Assembly (NCBI GenBank): GCA_050180235.1
Contig: JBFXEJ010000071.1
Span: 1-32,111 of the forward strand
Direction of reading: 5' to 3'
Length of the DNA stretch: 32,111 nt
Source: JAABRU01 sp050180235
Lineage (GTDB): Bacteria > Desulfobacterota > Desulfobacteria > Desulfobacterales > Desulfococcaceae
Below the pieces are notes generated by a model. It was not told the DNA's origin and ran no database searches. It saw nothing but the letters and a program-made list of their open reading frames with translations. The translations under genes and the position numbers were made by a program. Positions within the stretch are counted from its first letter, which is position 1; every line of letters starts with the position of its first letter. Below, piece after piece: positions 7,456 to 14,984 of the stretch.

Positions 7456-8385
7456 ATGAAAGTTGACGATATTCATCATATTCTGGTTATTGGCGCGGGA
7501 ACTATGGGACATCAGATTGCGTTTCAGTGTGCAATCAGCGGATATGATGTTTCTGTATATGATGTTTTCCCGGAAATTCTGAAAAAGGCAGAGGAAAGAG
7601 TCAATTCCCTTTCCCAAAGACTGATGCACAAAGGCCATATCAGTCCCGAACACGCGGAAAATGCCATCAAAAGAATGGTGTTCACCTCTGATGCACAAAA
7701 AGCAGGGCAGAATGCGGATCTGATCAGCGAGAGCATTCCTGAAGATCCCAAACTCAAGGGAGAGATGTTTGCCCGTTTTCATTCCATCTGTCCAAAGCAT
7801 ACGGTTTTCACCACCAACACCTCTTCACTGCGTCCCTCTTTGTTTGCGGAAGCCACAGGCAGGCCGGATCGTTTTCTGGCTTTTCATTTCCATGACATTG
7901 CCATCAGCCGCATTGTGGATGTCATGCCCCATCCCGGAACAGATCCGGAAGTGGTTGCAATTGTTGCTACTTTTGCGGAAAAAATCGGACAAATTCCCAT
8001 TGTGCTGAAAAAAGAGTATCCGGGCTATCTGTTCAACAACATGTTCATGGCCTTTCTGGAAGCTGCCCTCACCCTTGCATCCAAAAACATAGGCTCGGTT
8101 GAGGATATTGACCGCAGTTGGATGGGCATTATGCACACAGCATCAGGCCCCTTTGGCATCATGGATTCTGTGGGGCTGGATACAGTATGGAAAATCACAT
8201 CCTATCACGCACAAAAACGAGGGGATGCCAATGCCATGAAAAATGCAAATTTCATCAAATCCTATGTGGATGCAGGTTTTCTGGGCCAGAAATCCGGACA
8301 GGGTTTTTACAAATATCCAAAACCTGCTTTTCTCTGTCCCGGTTTTCTGGAAGGGAAATGCGCTTCTTCTGCACAGGAAAAATAA
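7456..8385 (+). CDS. 3-hydroxyacyl-CoA dehydrogenase family protein
   Basis: 309 residues: an N-terminal Rossmann domain with VIGAGTMG at about residues 12-19 (NAD binding), the ESIPED, NTSSL and FHFHDI motifs that carry the Glu, Ser and His of the active site, and a C-terminal helical domain (GYLFNNMFMAFLEAA, GPFGIMDSVGLD, GFLGQKSGQGFY). The usual HFFNP reads HFHDI here, placing the protein in a divergent single-domain branch. It should oxidise the 3-hydroxyacyl-CoA to the 3-keto form with NAD. Within this locus it would follow hydration of the enoyl-CoA made by the kinase and ACAD pair; the hydratase is not in the window. The start at 7456 has AAAGGCGG before it; the longer reading frame lacks a site. 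Confidence 0.92.
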   Translation: MKVDDIHHILVIGAGTMGHQIAFQCAISGYDVSVYDVFPEILKKAEERVNSLSQRLMHKGHISPEHAENAIKRMVFTSDAQKAGQNADLISESIPEDPKLKGEMFARFHSICPKHTVFTTNTSSLRPSLFAEATGRPDRFLAFHFHDIAISRIVDVMPHPGTDPEVVAIVATFAEKIGQIPIVLKKEYPGYLFNNMFMAFLEAALTLASKNIGSVEDIDRSWMGIMHTASGPFGIMDSVGLDTVWKITSYHAQKRGDANAMKNANFIKSYVDAGFLGQKSGQGFYKYPKPAFLCPGFLEGKCASSAQEK

Positions 8386-8798
8386 TCAAAGACAGCATTG
8401 CCCTTTTATCCAAATCACAGGGAAAAGCATAAGCAGGCTTCCATAATTTTTTATGTACAGTTTTCAGCAGGCTGCATTTTTTCCCATGCACAGAAATTTC
8501 AGAATGGGTGTTTAACCGCAGAGTTTCAAAGACTTATAAACAGAGTTCCGCAGACTTTTCTTTGCATTTCTCTGTGTCACTCTGCGGTTGACATGTTTTT
8601 TATACCCTGATTTTGTCAGTATGAAAAATCCCGCTGTTAAAGCAAATCTGTCAGCCGCTTTGATCCTGTGCCGCACTTCCCCCGGCAGCCTGTCAGAAAC
8701 ACTTGCATTCCGTTTCATTCAGATATAGATTGTCACAGAAAACGCTGAGGGTTTTCACCCATCTCATTTTGGCTACCAGCCGTTTTAAAGAGAAAAAC
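8386..8798. repeat. Intergenic gap with a TTAACCGCAGAG palindrome
   Basis: No gene in about 410 bases. At 8512-8589 the sequence TTAACCGCAGAG ... CTCTGCGGTT forms a 78-bp imperfect palindrome of the same kind as 4705-4815. The remainder is unremarkable. Confidence 0.6.
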
Positions 8799-9845
8799 AT
8801 GAAAAAAACATCGGAAAAAGGCAGAACCCGGTGGCATATCCTGCTGGGAAAACTTCTGCAGGAACTTCTGGAGCCTTTGGGGATAACGGTTTACACGGAA
8901 TTTTCCGTGATGGCCGCGGCACCCAGGGCTGATATTCTTCTGATCCGGAAAAAGCACATGGAATGGACTCCGGAACAGCTCCGCTTTCTGCCTGACGGAA
9001 TCAGGGACAGCAATGCGGAGCATATTCTGATTGAGTTCAAATACACGGAATCTGTCACAAAAAAAGCCTTCCGTCAGATACTGGGATATGAAACCTTTTA
9101 CACAGACTCCCATAATTTGGCAGACAGAGAGGTGCAGTCCTTTGTTATCAGTTCAAAAACACCGGGGGAAACTGTTTTGAAAGACATGGGATATTTCCCT
9201 TCTGAGAAAACAGGCGTATACCGGCATGACTTCTGGATGCTGGAGAAAATTCCCCTGATTTGTCTCAATGAACTGACCGATGAACCGCACAATGCGTTTG
9301 TCAAATGCTTTGCCAGTCAGAGGAAAGAAAAAATAGCGGCCGTCAGCGCACTGAGGCGGCTGGGACTTGGAACTTTGCGTTTACAGGTTCAGTGGTTCTT
9401 GGAAGGTCTTCTGCGTTACTGGTTTTCAGAGAAAGGAGAGTATATGGAGACAATGGAACTGACCCCTGAAAAGGTCACGGAAATGGGAAAAATGTGGGCG
9501 GATCTGATTCTGTCCGGTCTGTCAACGGATGACATTCTGACCCGATACAGCCCGGATGACATTCTGTCCAGATACAAACCTGAGGAGCGTCTGAAAGGAC
9601 TCGGCCCTGAGGAGGTTATGTCCATGTACAAACCGGAGGAACGCCTGAAAGGACTCGGGACGGAGGAACGCCTGAAAGGACTCGGGACGGAGGAACGCCT
9701 GAAAGGACTCGGCCCTGAGGAGCGTCTGAAGGGACTCGGCCCTGAGGAACGTCTGAAGGGACTCGACCCTGAGGAGCGTCTTAAAGGACTCTCAGCAGAG
9801 GAAATCGAAGCATATCTGCGCAAAATCAGAAAGAATGAGGGGTAA
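8799..9845 (+). CDS. PD-(D/E)XK nuclease-like protein with a 9-residue repeat tail
   Basis: 348 residues. The N-terminal 190 residues resemble Rpn/PD-(D/E)XK transposase-related nucleases: Asp45 in PRADILLI, then Glu79 and Lys81 in LIEFKYT, the D-ExK triad on a restriction-endonuclease-like core, followed by QILGYETFY. The C-terminal part consists of a short segment (METMELTPEKVTEMGKMWADLIL) and seven copies of EERLKGL, mostly with a 9-residue period (9576-9791). In the family such proteins cut DNA or are transposon-derived; activity here is inferred. An internal AAAGGAG plus ATG at 9444 in the same frame could produce the tail alone. The tail is duplicated as the next gene. The ATG at 8799 is chosen because the conserved domain starts there; AAAGAG lies upstream. 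Confidence 0.75.
   Translation: MKKTSEKGRTRWHILLGKLLQELLEPLGITVYTEFSVMAAAPRADILLIRKKHMEWTPEQLRFLPDGIRDSNAEHILIEFKYTESVTKKAFRQILGYETFYTDSHNLADREVQSFVISSKTPGETVLKDMGYFPSEKTGVYRHDFWMLEKIPLICLNELTDEPHNAFVKCFASQRKEKIAAVSALRRLGLGTLRLQVQWFLEGLLRYWFSEKGEYMETMELTPEKVTEMGKMWADLILSGLSTDDILTRYSPDDILSRYKPEERLKGLGPEEVMSMYKPEERLKGLGTEERLKGLGTEERLKGLGPEERLKGLGPEERLKGLDPEERLKGLSAEEIEAYLRKIRKNEG
9576..9791 (+). repeat. Tandem 27-bp repeats encoding EERLKGL units
   Basis: Seven EERLKGL copies occur (one pair separated by PEEVMSMYKP). The middle units (GACGGAGGAACGCCTGAAAG type) are identical at DNA level, which indicates recent unit expansion. Similar, more diverged units continue in the next gene (about 9991-10170). 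Confidence 0.85.
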
Positions 9846-9870
9846 GCGGTTTTCAGAGAAAGGGGAGCAT

Positions 9871-10230
9871 ATGGAAAAACTTGAACTGAGCCCTGAAGAA
9901 ATCAGGAAAATGGGAAAAAAGTGGGGGGATCTGATTCTTTCCGGCATGTCATTTGATGAGGTTCGGGCCAGGTACAGATCCGCGGATCGTCCGAATGGAC
10001 TCACGATAGAGGATTGTCTGAAGGGACTCAGCCCTGAGGAGGTTATGTCCATGTACAAACCGGAGGAACGCCTGAAAGGACTCTCGATAGAGGATTGTCT
10101 GAAGGGACTCACGACAGAGGATTGTCTGAAAGGACTCACGACAGAGGATCGTCTGAAAGGAATTCCTATAGAGGAAATTGAGGCATATTTTCTCAAAATG
10201 AAGAAAAAAGGCAGAAAAAAACATACCTGA
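9871..10230 (+). CDS. Stand-alone copy of the repeat tail protein
   Basis: 119 residues beginning MEKLELSPEEIRKMGKKWGDLILSG, clearly homologous to the tail of the preceding gene from its internal Met (METMELTPEKVTEMGKMWADLILSG). It is followed by [DE]CLKGL, PEEVMSMYKPEERLKGL and EDRLKGI repeats and a basic end (KMKKKGRKKHT). The bases before the start (TTTTCAGAGAAAGGGGAGCAT) duplicate those before the internal ATG at 9444, so the ribosome site was copied too. It starts 25 bases after the stop of the nuclease-like gene. It has no nuclease domain; a partner or modulator of that protein is a guess. Confidence 0.7.
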   Translation: MEKLELSPEEIRKMGKKWGDLILSGMSFDEVRARYRSADRPNGLTIEDCLKGLSPEEVMSMYKPEERLKGLSIEDCLKGLTTEDCLKGLTTEDRLKGIPIEEIEAYFLKMKKKGRKKHT

Positions 10231-10256
10231 TCCGTTTTGGAGGCGGACAGAAAAAT

Positions 10257-10332
10257 TTCCCGCAGAGAGAACACAGAGAAAAAAACGCTGTGTCCTCTGT
10301 GAAAACTCTGTGCGCTCTGTGGGAAACCCTCC
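10257..10332. repeat. cacagag-type palindromic repeat
   Basis: TTTCCCGCAGAGAGAACACAG pairs with GCGCTCTGTGGGAAA across an interior of CTCTGTG units. It lies just upstream of the ATPase gene. Confidence 0.65.
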
Positions 10333-10365
10333 GGGGTTCATCATAAGGAAAATAAGGATAATTTC

Positions 10366-11265
10366 ATGAAAGAAAACCATTTTCTGCGGCATGCCACCAC
10401 CCGGCTGATTATGAAATATTTGCAGAACGGGGATTCCCTGAATATTTACGGCCCGAACGGTATCGGAAAAACCCGTGTTTTGGAAGATATACGCAATGCA
10501 GAACCGGAAAACACCTGCGTGATTCTGGTTTCCTTCAAAGGATACCAGAGCAGTTTTTCCGGCTTCTGCAAGGCTGTCTGTGAGGCTGCCGGGCTGCATG
10601 GCAATACTCCGGCCAGCCTGAACGGAATCATCAGAAAACTCGGTTCCGCAGGAAAACAGATTTTCCTTCTGATTGATGATTTCCACTATCTTTCGGAAAA
10701 TCCGGAACTTGACCCGAAATTCAATCAGGATTTCATTGATGCCCTTAATGCAATCAAAAACACGCCCCGCGTATCTCTGATGGTTTCAACGCTCACTCCC
10801 ATGAACCATCTGACCCTGTTCATTAACAAAAAACCGGTGACATCTGCCCTGAACCTGCATCCGGTGGAAATTCCGCCATTGCAGCACAAAGAAATTCTGG
10901 AAGAAATAAACCGCAGATTTCCGGATAAGCATTTGGATGAACGGGAAAAAACCATGCTGGCCTCTCATCTGAACAGTCAGGGGAATAATTACGAACTGCT
11001 GGAGCATTATGAATTCAGAATTGCCAACAAAGAGACTTTTATTGATCTTGAACTGCTGGAAAAATGGCGGAATGATTTCAGGAAACACTACCGGGACTCC
11101 GGCACAAAAAAAGTTGCCAAACTTACAACATGGCTGAAATGCTGGAATCTGGTTATCAATCCTTTTATTCACATATTCGCCCAGTTGAAAAAAATGGCAT
11201 CCGGCCCATTGGAATTTGTCAAATCCTTTTTCCAAAAACTCATTGCTCCCAAAGACGACAAATGA
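10366..11265 (+). CDS. P-loop AAA-type ATPase
   Basis: 299 residues. The Walker A motif GPNGIGKT is at about residues 28-35, Walker B is IFLLIDDF at about 100-107, and a sensor-like VSLMVSTLTP follows, the layout of Orc1/STAND-type AAA ATPases. After the ATPase core comes a helical region without recognised domains, ending with a basic, weakly hydrophobic tail. RBS AAGGATAA precedes the ATG. Its stop overlaps the start of the next gene (ATGA at 11262-11265), so the two ATPases are translationally coupled and probably act together. No enzymatic partner or substrate is evident. Confidence 0.8.
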   Translation: MKENHFLRHATTRLIMKYLQNGDSLNIYGPNGIGKTRVLEDIRNAEPENTCVILVSFKGYQSSFSGFCKAVCEAAGLHGNTPASLNGIIRKLGSAGKQIFLLIDDFHYLSENPELDPKFNQDFIDALNAIKNTPRVSLMVSTLTPMNHLTLFINKKPVTSALNLHPVEIPPLQHKEILEEINRRFPDKHLDEREKTMLASHLNSQGNNYELLEHYEFRIANKETFIDLELLEKWRNDFRKHYRDSGTKKVAKLTTWLKCWNLVINPFIHIFAQLKKMASGPLEFVKSFFQKLIAPKDDK

Positions 11266-12860
11266 ATAGAGACAATCCTTTTTACAGGCCGGAAACACCG
11301 AAAAATTCTTTGGAACTGGTCAGGTGGCTGATTTTTGAGCCGAATCTATTGGAAAAATTCTCGCGAACACTGTCACGCAAGGCATCAGTGATATGGTTCC
11401 TGAAAACCTTTCCGTGGATCATTCTCCTCACAGTAACGCTTTATTTCTTTTTTTCTGCCATTATTGTCGCTTTGGATCTGCCGATCCGTTTTCCGGGTGA
11501 ATTCAAATCCGGCATCGTGGAAAAATGGCATCCGGAAGAATTTTTTCCAAACTTTTTGTTATGGATACAAAAGACATATATTTATATGGCATTCGTTTTA
11601 GCACTCATTTTGGCTGGAGGTATAGTTCTTAGTTTGACATTAGGTTTACCATTCGTTTTAACAGGAAGTTTAGTAGTTGCTTTGACATTCACTTTGTTAG
11701 AAGGTTTATCAGAAAATTTCACATTTGGCGGTCTCGTAACTGTTTTTTTTAAAGTAGGTTTTGCAGTCGGTTTAGCAGGATTTTTCAAATTGGATTTGAT
11801 AATGGGGGTGGCAGCAGGACTGGGAATAGGATTGGGAGAAGGTTTAGTATTTGGTTCAAAAGAAAATTGGGAACTTGGATTCAAAGTTGGTCTGGCATCT
11901 GGTCTGGCATCTGTTTTGGGATTTTGTAGTGGGTATTTTCGTATTCCATTTTATCCCTTTTATGTGATCAAAAATTTTATTTGGAACAGCCTTACACTTA
12001 ACCCTTTTCTTAAAGATGCTACCATTAGGCTTCCAATTCCTTTTTTAAAACAAAAACTATTAAAATTCTCTTGGAATAATTCTCAACTATCTTTTCAATT
12101 CCGTGACTTTCTTCTGGAACACCGCCCTTTGCAAAAAACATTGGCTTTCCATATTACCCACACAGCTACAGCCGCAACATGGTATCATCATCCCTTACAT
12201 GCAGAATTTTTGATTCTCCCGCTTCTGGATGAAGAAGATACAGAAAGCAAACTATATTTCCAACGGGCCAAATGGATAAATAAATTGGAAACCCTGAAAT
12301 CCCAACGCATACTGGCAAAATATCGCCCTTCTGCCAATTGGTTCCGCCAATTGGAAACCCTAAAATCCCAACTCATACAGGCAGAAAAACAGAACCACAA
12401 AGGTTTGAAAAAAGACGCGTGGCAAAGTTTCCATGCGTCCCTGAAAAAATTTGAAGAAATCACGCTTACCCAGTCTGACATCTGGAAAGCTGATTACCTG
12501 AAAGCCATCCGCAAATGGCAGGAAGAAAGCGAAAAACAGATGAAACAGATGGAAGAGGAACTGAAATATCTTGAATCTGTCACCCGCAATATCTACCGCG
12601 TGGGCGAAGCCCTGCGTCCCAATGAATACGGACAGCAGACCTTTGTGGGCCGGGAAGACCTGCGGGATGAATTCAGTTTCCGCATTCTCAGTTCCGGCAT
12701 TATGCCCACTTTTCTTTTGCAGGGTCAGCGCAGGGTGGGCAAAACCAGTCTTGTCAATTTTCTGCCGGAACTTCTTGGCCCCCGTTTTCTCATTCTCAGC
12801 CAGGACATGCAAAGCGATGAATTTCAGGTAGTGGGTCTGCACATACTGACAAAAAATTAA
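11262..12860 (+). pseudogene. Membrane-anchored ATPase, 5' part of a gene interrupted by a MITE
   Basis: The reading frame begins with the ATG that overlaps the stop of the previous ATPase gene. It encodes a hydrophobic segment at about residues 48-70, a Gly-rich series of membrane segments at about 107-230 (GLASGLASVLGF-like repeats), a long charged helical region, then GQRRVGKT (Walker A, residues 488-495). After QSDEFQ the frame enters inserted DNA at 12827, adds VVGLHILTKN and stops. Removing the insertion and one 8-base target duplicate joins it in frame to the fragment at 13027-13882, giving 806 residues. Bases 11570-12120 (membrane part) are AT-richer than both flanks. Without the downstream Walker B half the product is unlikely to hydrolyse ATP. 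Confidence 0.85.
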
Positions 12861-13018
12861 CTATTTGATATTATTATATTTTAAAAAATATACTGATTTT
12901 TGTCCATACATAATAAATACAAATAGTTATACGATACATCCATGATACTGCTTATACTGATTATAAATAACATATTGATTTATATATTAAAAAAATCAGT
13001 ATGAGCAGTCCCACTACC
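12827..13018. mobile_element. 192-bp MITE-like element with 8-bp target duplication
   Basis: The ends are 24-bp inverted repeats with 3 mismatches: GGTAGTGGG, CTGC and CATACTGA in order at 12827-12850, and the same read from the other strand at 12995-13018. The element is flanked by the direct repeat GAATTTCA (12819-12826 and 13019-13026). The interior is very AT-rich, has a further internal inverted pair (TAACTATTTG / CAAATAGTTA at 12858 and 12930) and no transposase. GG-starting ends with an 8-bp duplication suit elements mobilised by IS1- or IS1595-like transposases, but I cannot assign the family. Confidence 0.9.
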
Positions 13019-13882
13019 GAATTTCAGAGCGTTTCAGACTGCCTGAAGGGTTTTATCCGCAAAGCACGGTTTGCACTGAGAATGGAAAATCCATTTGAAA
13101 ACAAACCCATGCCCCTCTCAAGAGGGGATTCAAAAGAGGAAAAAGCGCAGGAGAATCTTTTGGAATCCTGTCGGGAGTTCCGGACATTCTTTGAAACTGT
13201 GGCACAGAAGGAAGATCGCAAAATCATTCTGGCATGGGATGAATACGAAAATTTCCACAGACTTCTGCAAAAAGAAAGCGAAGAGGGTCAAAGACTGCTG
13301 GAAGCCATGCGGAGTTTTTCCCAGCATCAGAATCAGGTGATTTTTCTCTTTACCGGGCTGCTGCTGTTTGCGGATCTTCCGGGAGAACCGGATTTCAGCC
13401 GCTATTTTGTCCACGCGCACCGTTTAAAAGTGGATTTTCTGAAAAAAGAGGCAGCGGAAAAACTCATCACCAGACCCTATCCGGAATTCAATCTCATCTA
13501 TCCTCCAGAAACGGTGGAAAAAATATGGCAGCTTACCTGCGGACATCCGGCTTTGCTCCAGCATATCTGCTTTGAAATGGTCAATATTGCCAATATGCAC
13601 AACCGGAAGGAAATGAAACAAGACGATCTGGAAACCGTATGCAGAGAAAAAGTGCTGGATCGCGGCAATGCGGTCATGACCACGTTCTGGAAAGACTTCT
13701 GCGCGGGAACCCTCAAAACCACTGTCATGGAAATCATGCAGAAACAGACATCCGCAAACCGCAGTGATGTGGTGCGCCTGCTGGATTATGGATTTATACA
13801 GGAAACAGAAGCCGGGAAATACCGGCTCCGGGTTCCCCTGTTTGAACAATGGATTGCCAAATACGGGGAGAGTTTTCGATAA
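13001..13882 (+). pseudogene. Membrane-anchored ATPase, 3' part of the interrupted gene
   Basis: The open frame starts with an ATG lying inside the MITE terminal repeat; native sequence resumes at 13027 (SVSDCLKGFIRKARF). It holds the Walker B-like IILAWDEYENF, an arginine-finger/sensor-like FLFTGLLLF, the winged-helix-like region (LTCGHPALLQHICFEMV) and a C-terminal wHTH (ANRSDVVRLLDYGFIQET ... LRVPLFEQWI), typical of STAND/AAA NTPases of prokaryotes. A short in-frame palindromic insert encodes KPMPLSRGDSKE at 13103-13138. No ribosome site is seen before 13001, so it is probably not translated efficiently. Confidence 0.82.
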
Positions 13883-13927
13883 AGTCACAGGTCGGATTAG
13901 CGTAAGTAATATTCCATAACTTTTCAG

Positions 13928-13962
13928 AAAAACCGGATTTTTCCGAAAAATCCGGTTTTTTG
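13928..13962. terminator. Terminator hairpin after the ATPase gene
   Basis: A perfect 15-bp stem (13928-13942 AAAAACCGGATTTTT and 13946-13960) with loop CCG ends in a T run. It has A's on one side and T's on the other, so it can work in both directions. Related hairpins occur near 652-697, 1950-1970 and 19158-19195, so it may also be a dispersed repeat family. Confidence 0.7.
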
Positions 13963-14163
13963 AATACACGGAAATAAAGGCTTACGTAAACGGCATTGAC
14001 AGGAAATGTGGGAACAGGAGAAATATCATACGGATTTGCCTTCAAATCCTTTTTTTCGTGTATTTTTGTGTATTTCGTGGTTAAAAAACACAGGCATATT
14101 TTCCACATATGAAAATAATTTGCCATAAAACCCGGCCATTTGCCGCCTCATACGGAACAGAAT

Positions 14164-14844
14164 ATGAATTACGCACAGTTTCAGAAACAGATCAAAATCA
14201 CCCGGAAAGGCATCTGCCGGGAAATTTACTCCCAAAACCAGAGCAGCATCCGCATCAAAAAAGAGGAAACCGTAATACGGAATCTGGAAAAAATATTCAG
14301 TGCCGCGCTGAAAATCAGCAATGAAAAGGGATTTCAGGCCATGAGCATGCGGGATCTGAGTGCAGAAACCGGACTGAGTACAGGCGCGCTCTATGCCTAT
14401 TTTTCCGGCAAAGAGGATCTGCTGAACATGATGATGCAGCACCTGCGCACCACTGTACTGCACACAGTGAAAAGTTATATCCGGCCCGAAGCCGATGCTT
14501 CTGAAAAACTGGAAATGATGATCAGAGTCCATCTTTATTTAAGCGAAGCCATGCAGCCCTGGTTTTATTTTTCCTATATGGAAACAAAAAATATGTCCAA
14601 ATCCCAGAGAGATATGGTCATAGCAGACAGTGAGGCCACAGAAAAAATGATTGCAGACATTATCCGGGAAGGGCAGAACACAGGTATGTTCAAAAACATT
14701 GATGCTGAGATGAGCGCAGGTGTCATCAAAGCAATGCTGCAGGAATGGTATCTGAAACGCAAAAAATATGCCCGAAGGAATGTTTCCGTGGATCAGTATG
14801 CGGATTTTGTGCAGAGGGCTGTCATGTCGATTTTAAATGAGTAA
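14164..14844 (+). CDS. TetR/AcrR-family transcriptional regulator
   Basis: 226 residues. The DNA-binding part is typical: KIFSAALKISNEKGFQAMSMRDLSAETGLSTGALYAYFSGKEDLL, with the helix-turn-helix at about residues 62-80. The ligand-binding part is helical and ends QRAVMSILNE. There is an unusual extension of about 30 residues before the first helix (MNYAQFQKQIKITRKGICRE), which is basic and could add DNA contacts; a start at a later codon is possible but no better site is seen. It is monocistronic and tail-to-tail with the FtsX-type permease gene. The locus 10 kb upstream has TetR-like operator boxes; whether this protein binds them is untested. Fatty-acid-linked regulators of this family are common in such organisms. 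Confidence 0.88.
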   Translation: MNYAQFQKQIKITRKGICREIYSQNQSSIRIKKEETVIRNLEKIFSAALKISNEKGFQAMSMRDLSAETGLSTGALYAYFSGKEDLLNMMMQHLRTTVLHTVKSYIRPEADASEKLEMMIRVHLYLSEAMQPWFYFSYMETKNMSKSQRDMVIADSEATEKMIADIIREGQNTGMFKNIDAEMSAGVIKAMLQEWYLKRKKYARRNVSVDQYADFVQRAVMSILNE

Positions 14845-14879
14845 AATGTAATATGAAAGCTGATAAAAAATCAGGCAGT

Positions 14880-14930
14880 AACCCTTTGTGAGACTTTGTG
14901 CCTTTGTGTCTTCGTGGCAGTCTGAAAAAA
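14880..14930. repeat. CTTTGTG-type extragenic repeat
   Basis: AACCCTTTGTGAGACTTTGTG followed by CCTTTGTGTCTTCGTGGCAG resembles the tail of the repeat at 6201-6260 and one arm of the palindrome at 19017-19087. It lies in the 140-base gap between convergent genes. Confidence 0.55.
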
Positions 14931-14984
14931 AACCGGGAAAGGAGCAACTCCGGTGGAACACACTGAAAGAGTGCAATATTTCCC

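Noticed and set aside
9576..9791. CRISPR-like direct repeats of about 27 bp
   Set aside because: Units are contiguous, without spacers, and lie in frame in a gene as EERLKGL repeats.
11582..11884. Minus-strand frame rich in Lys, Pro and Asn opposite the membrane ATPase
   Set aside because: It mirrors the Gly/Leu-rich membrane codons of the plus-strand gene and has no ribosome site or recognisable domain.
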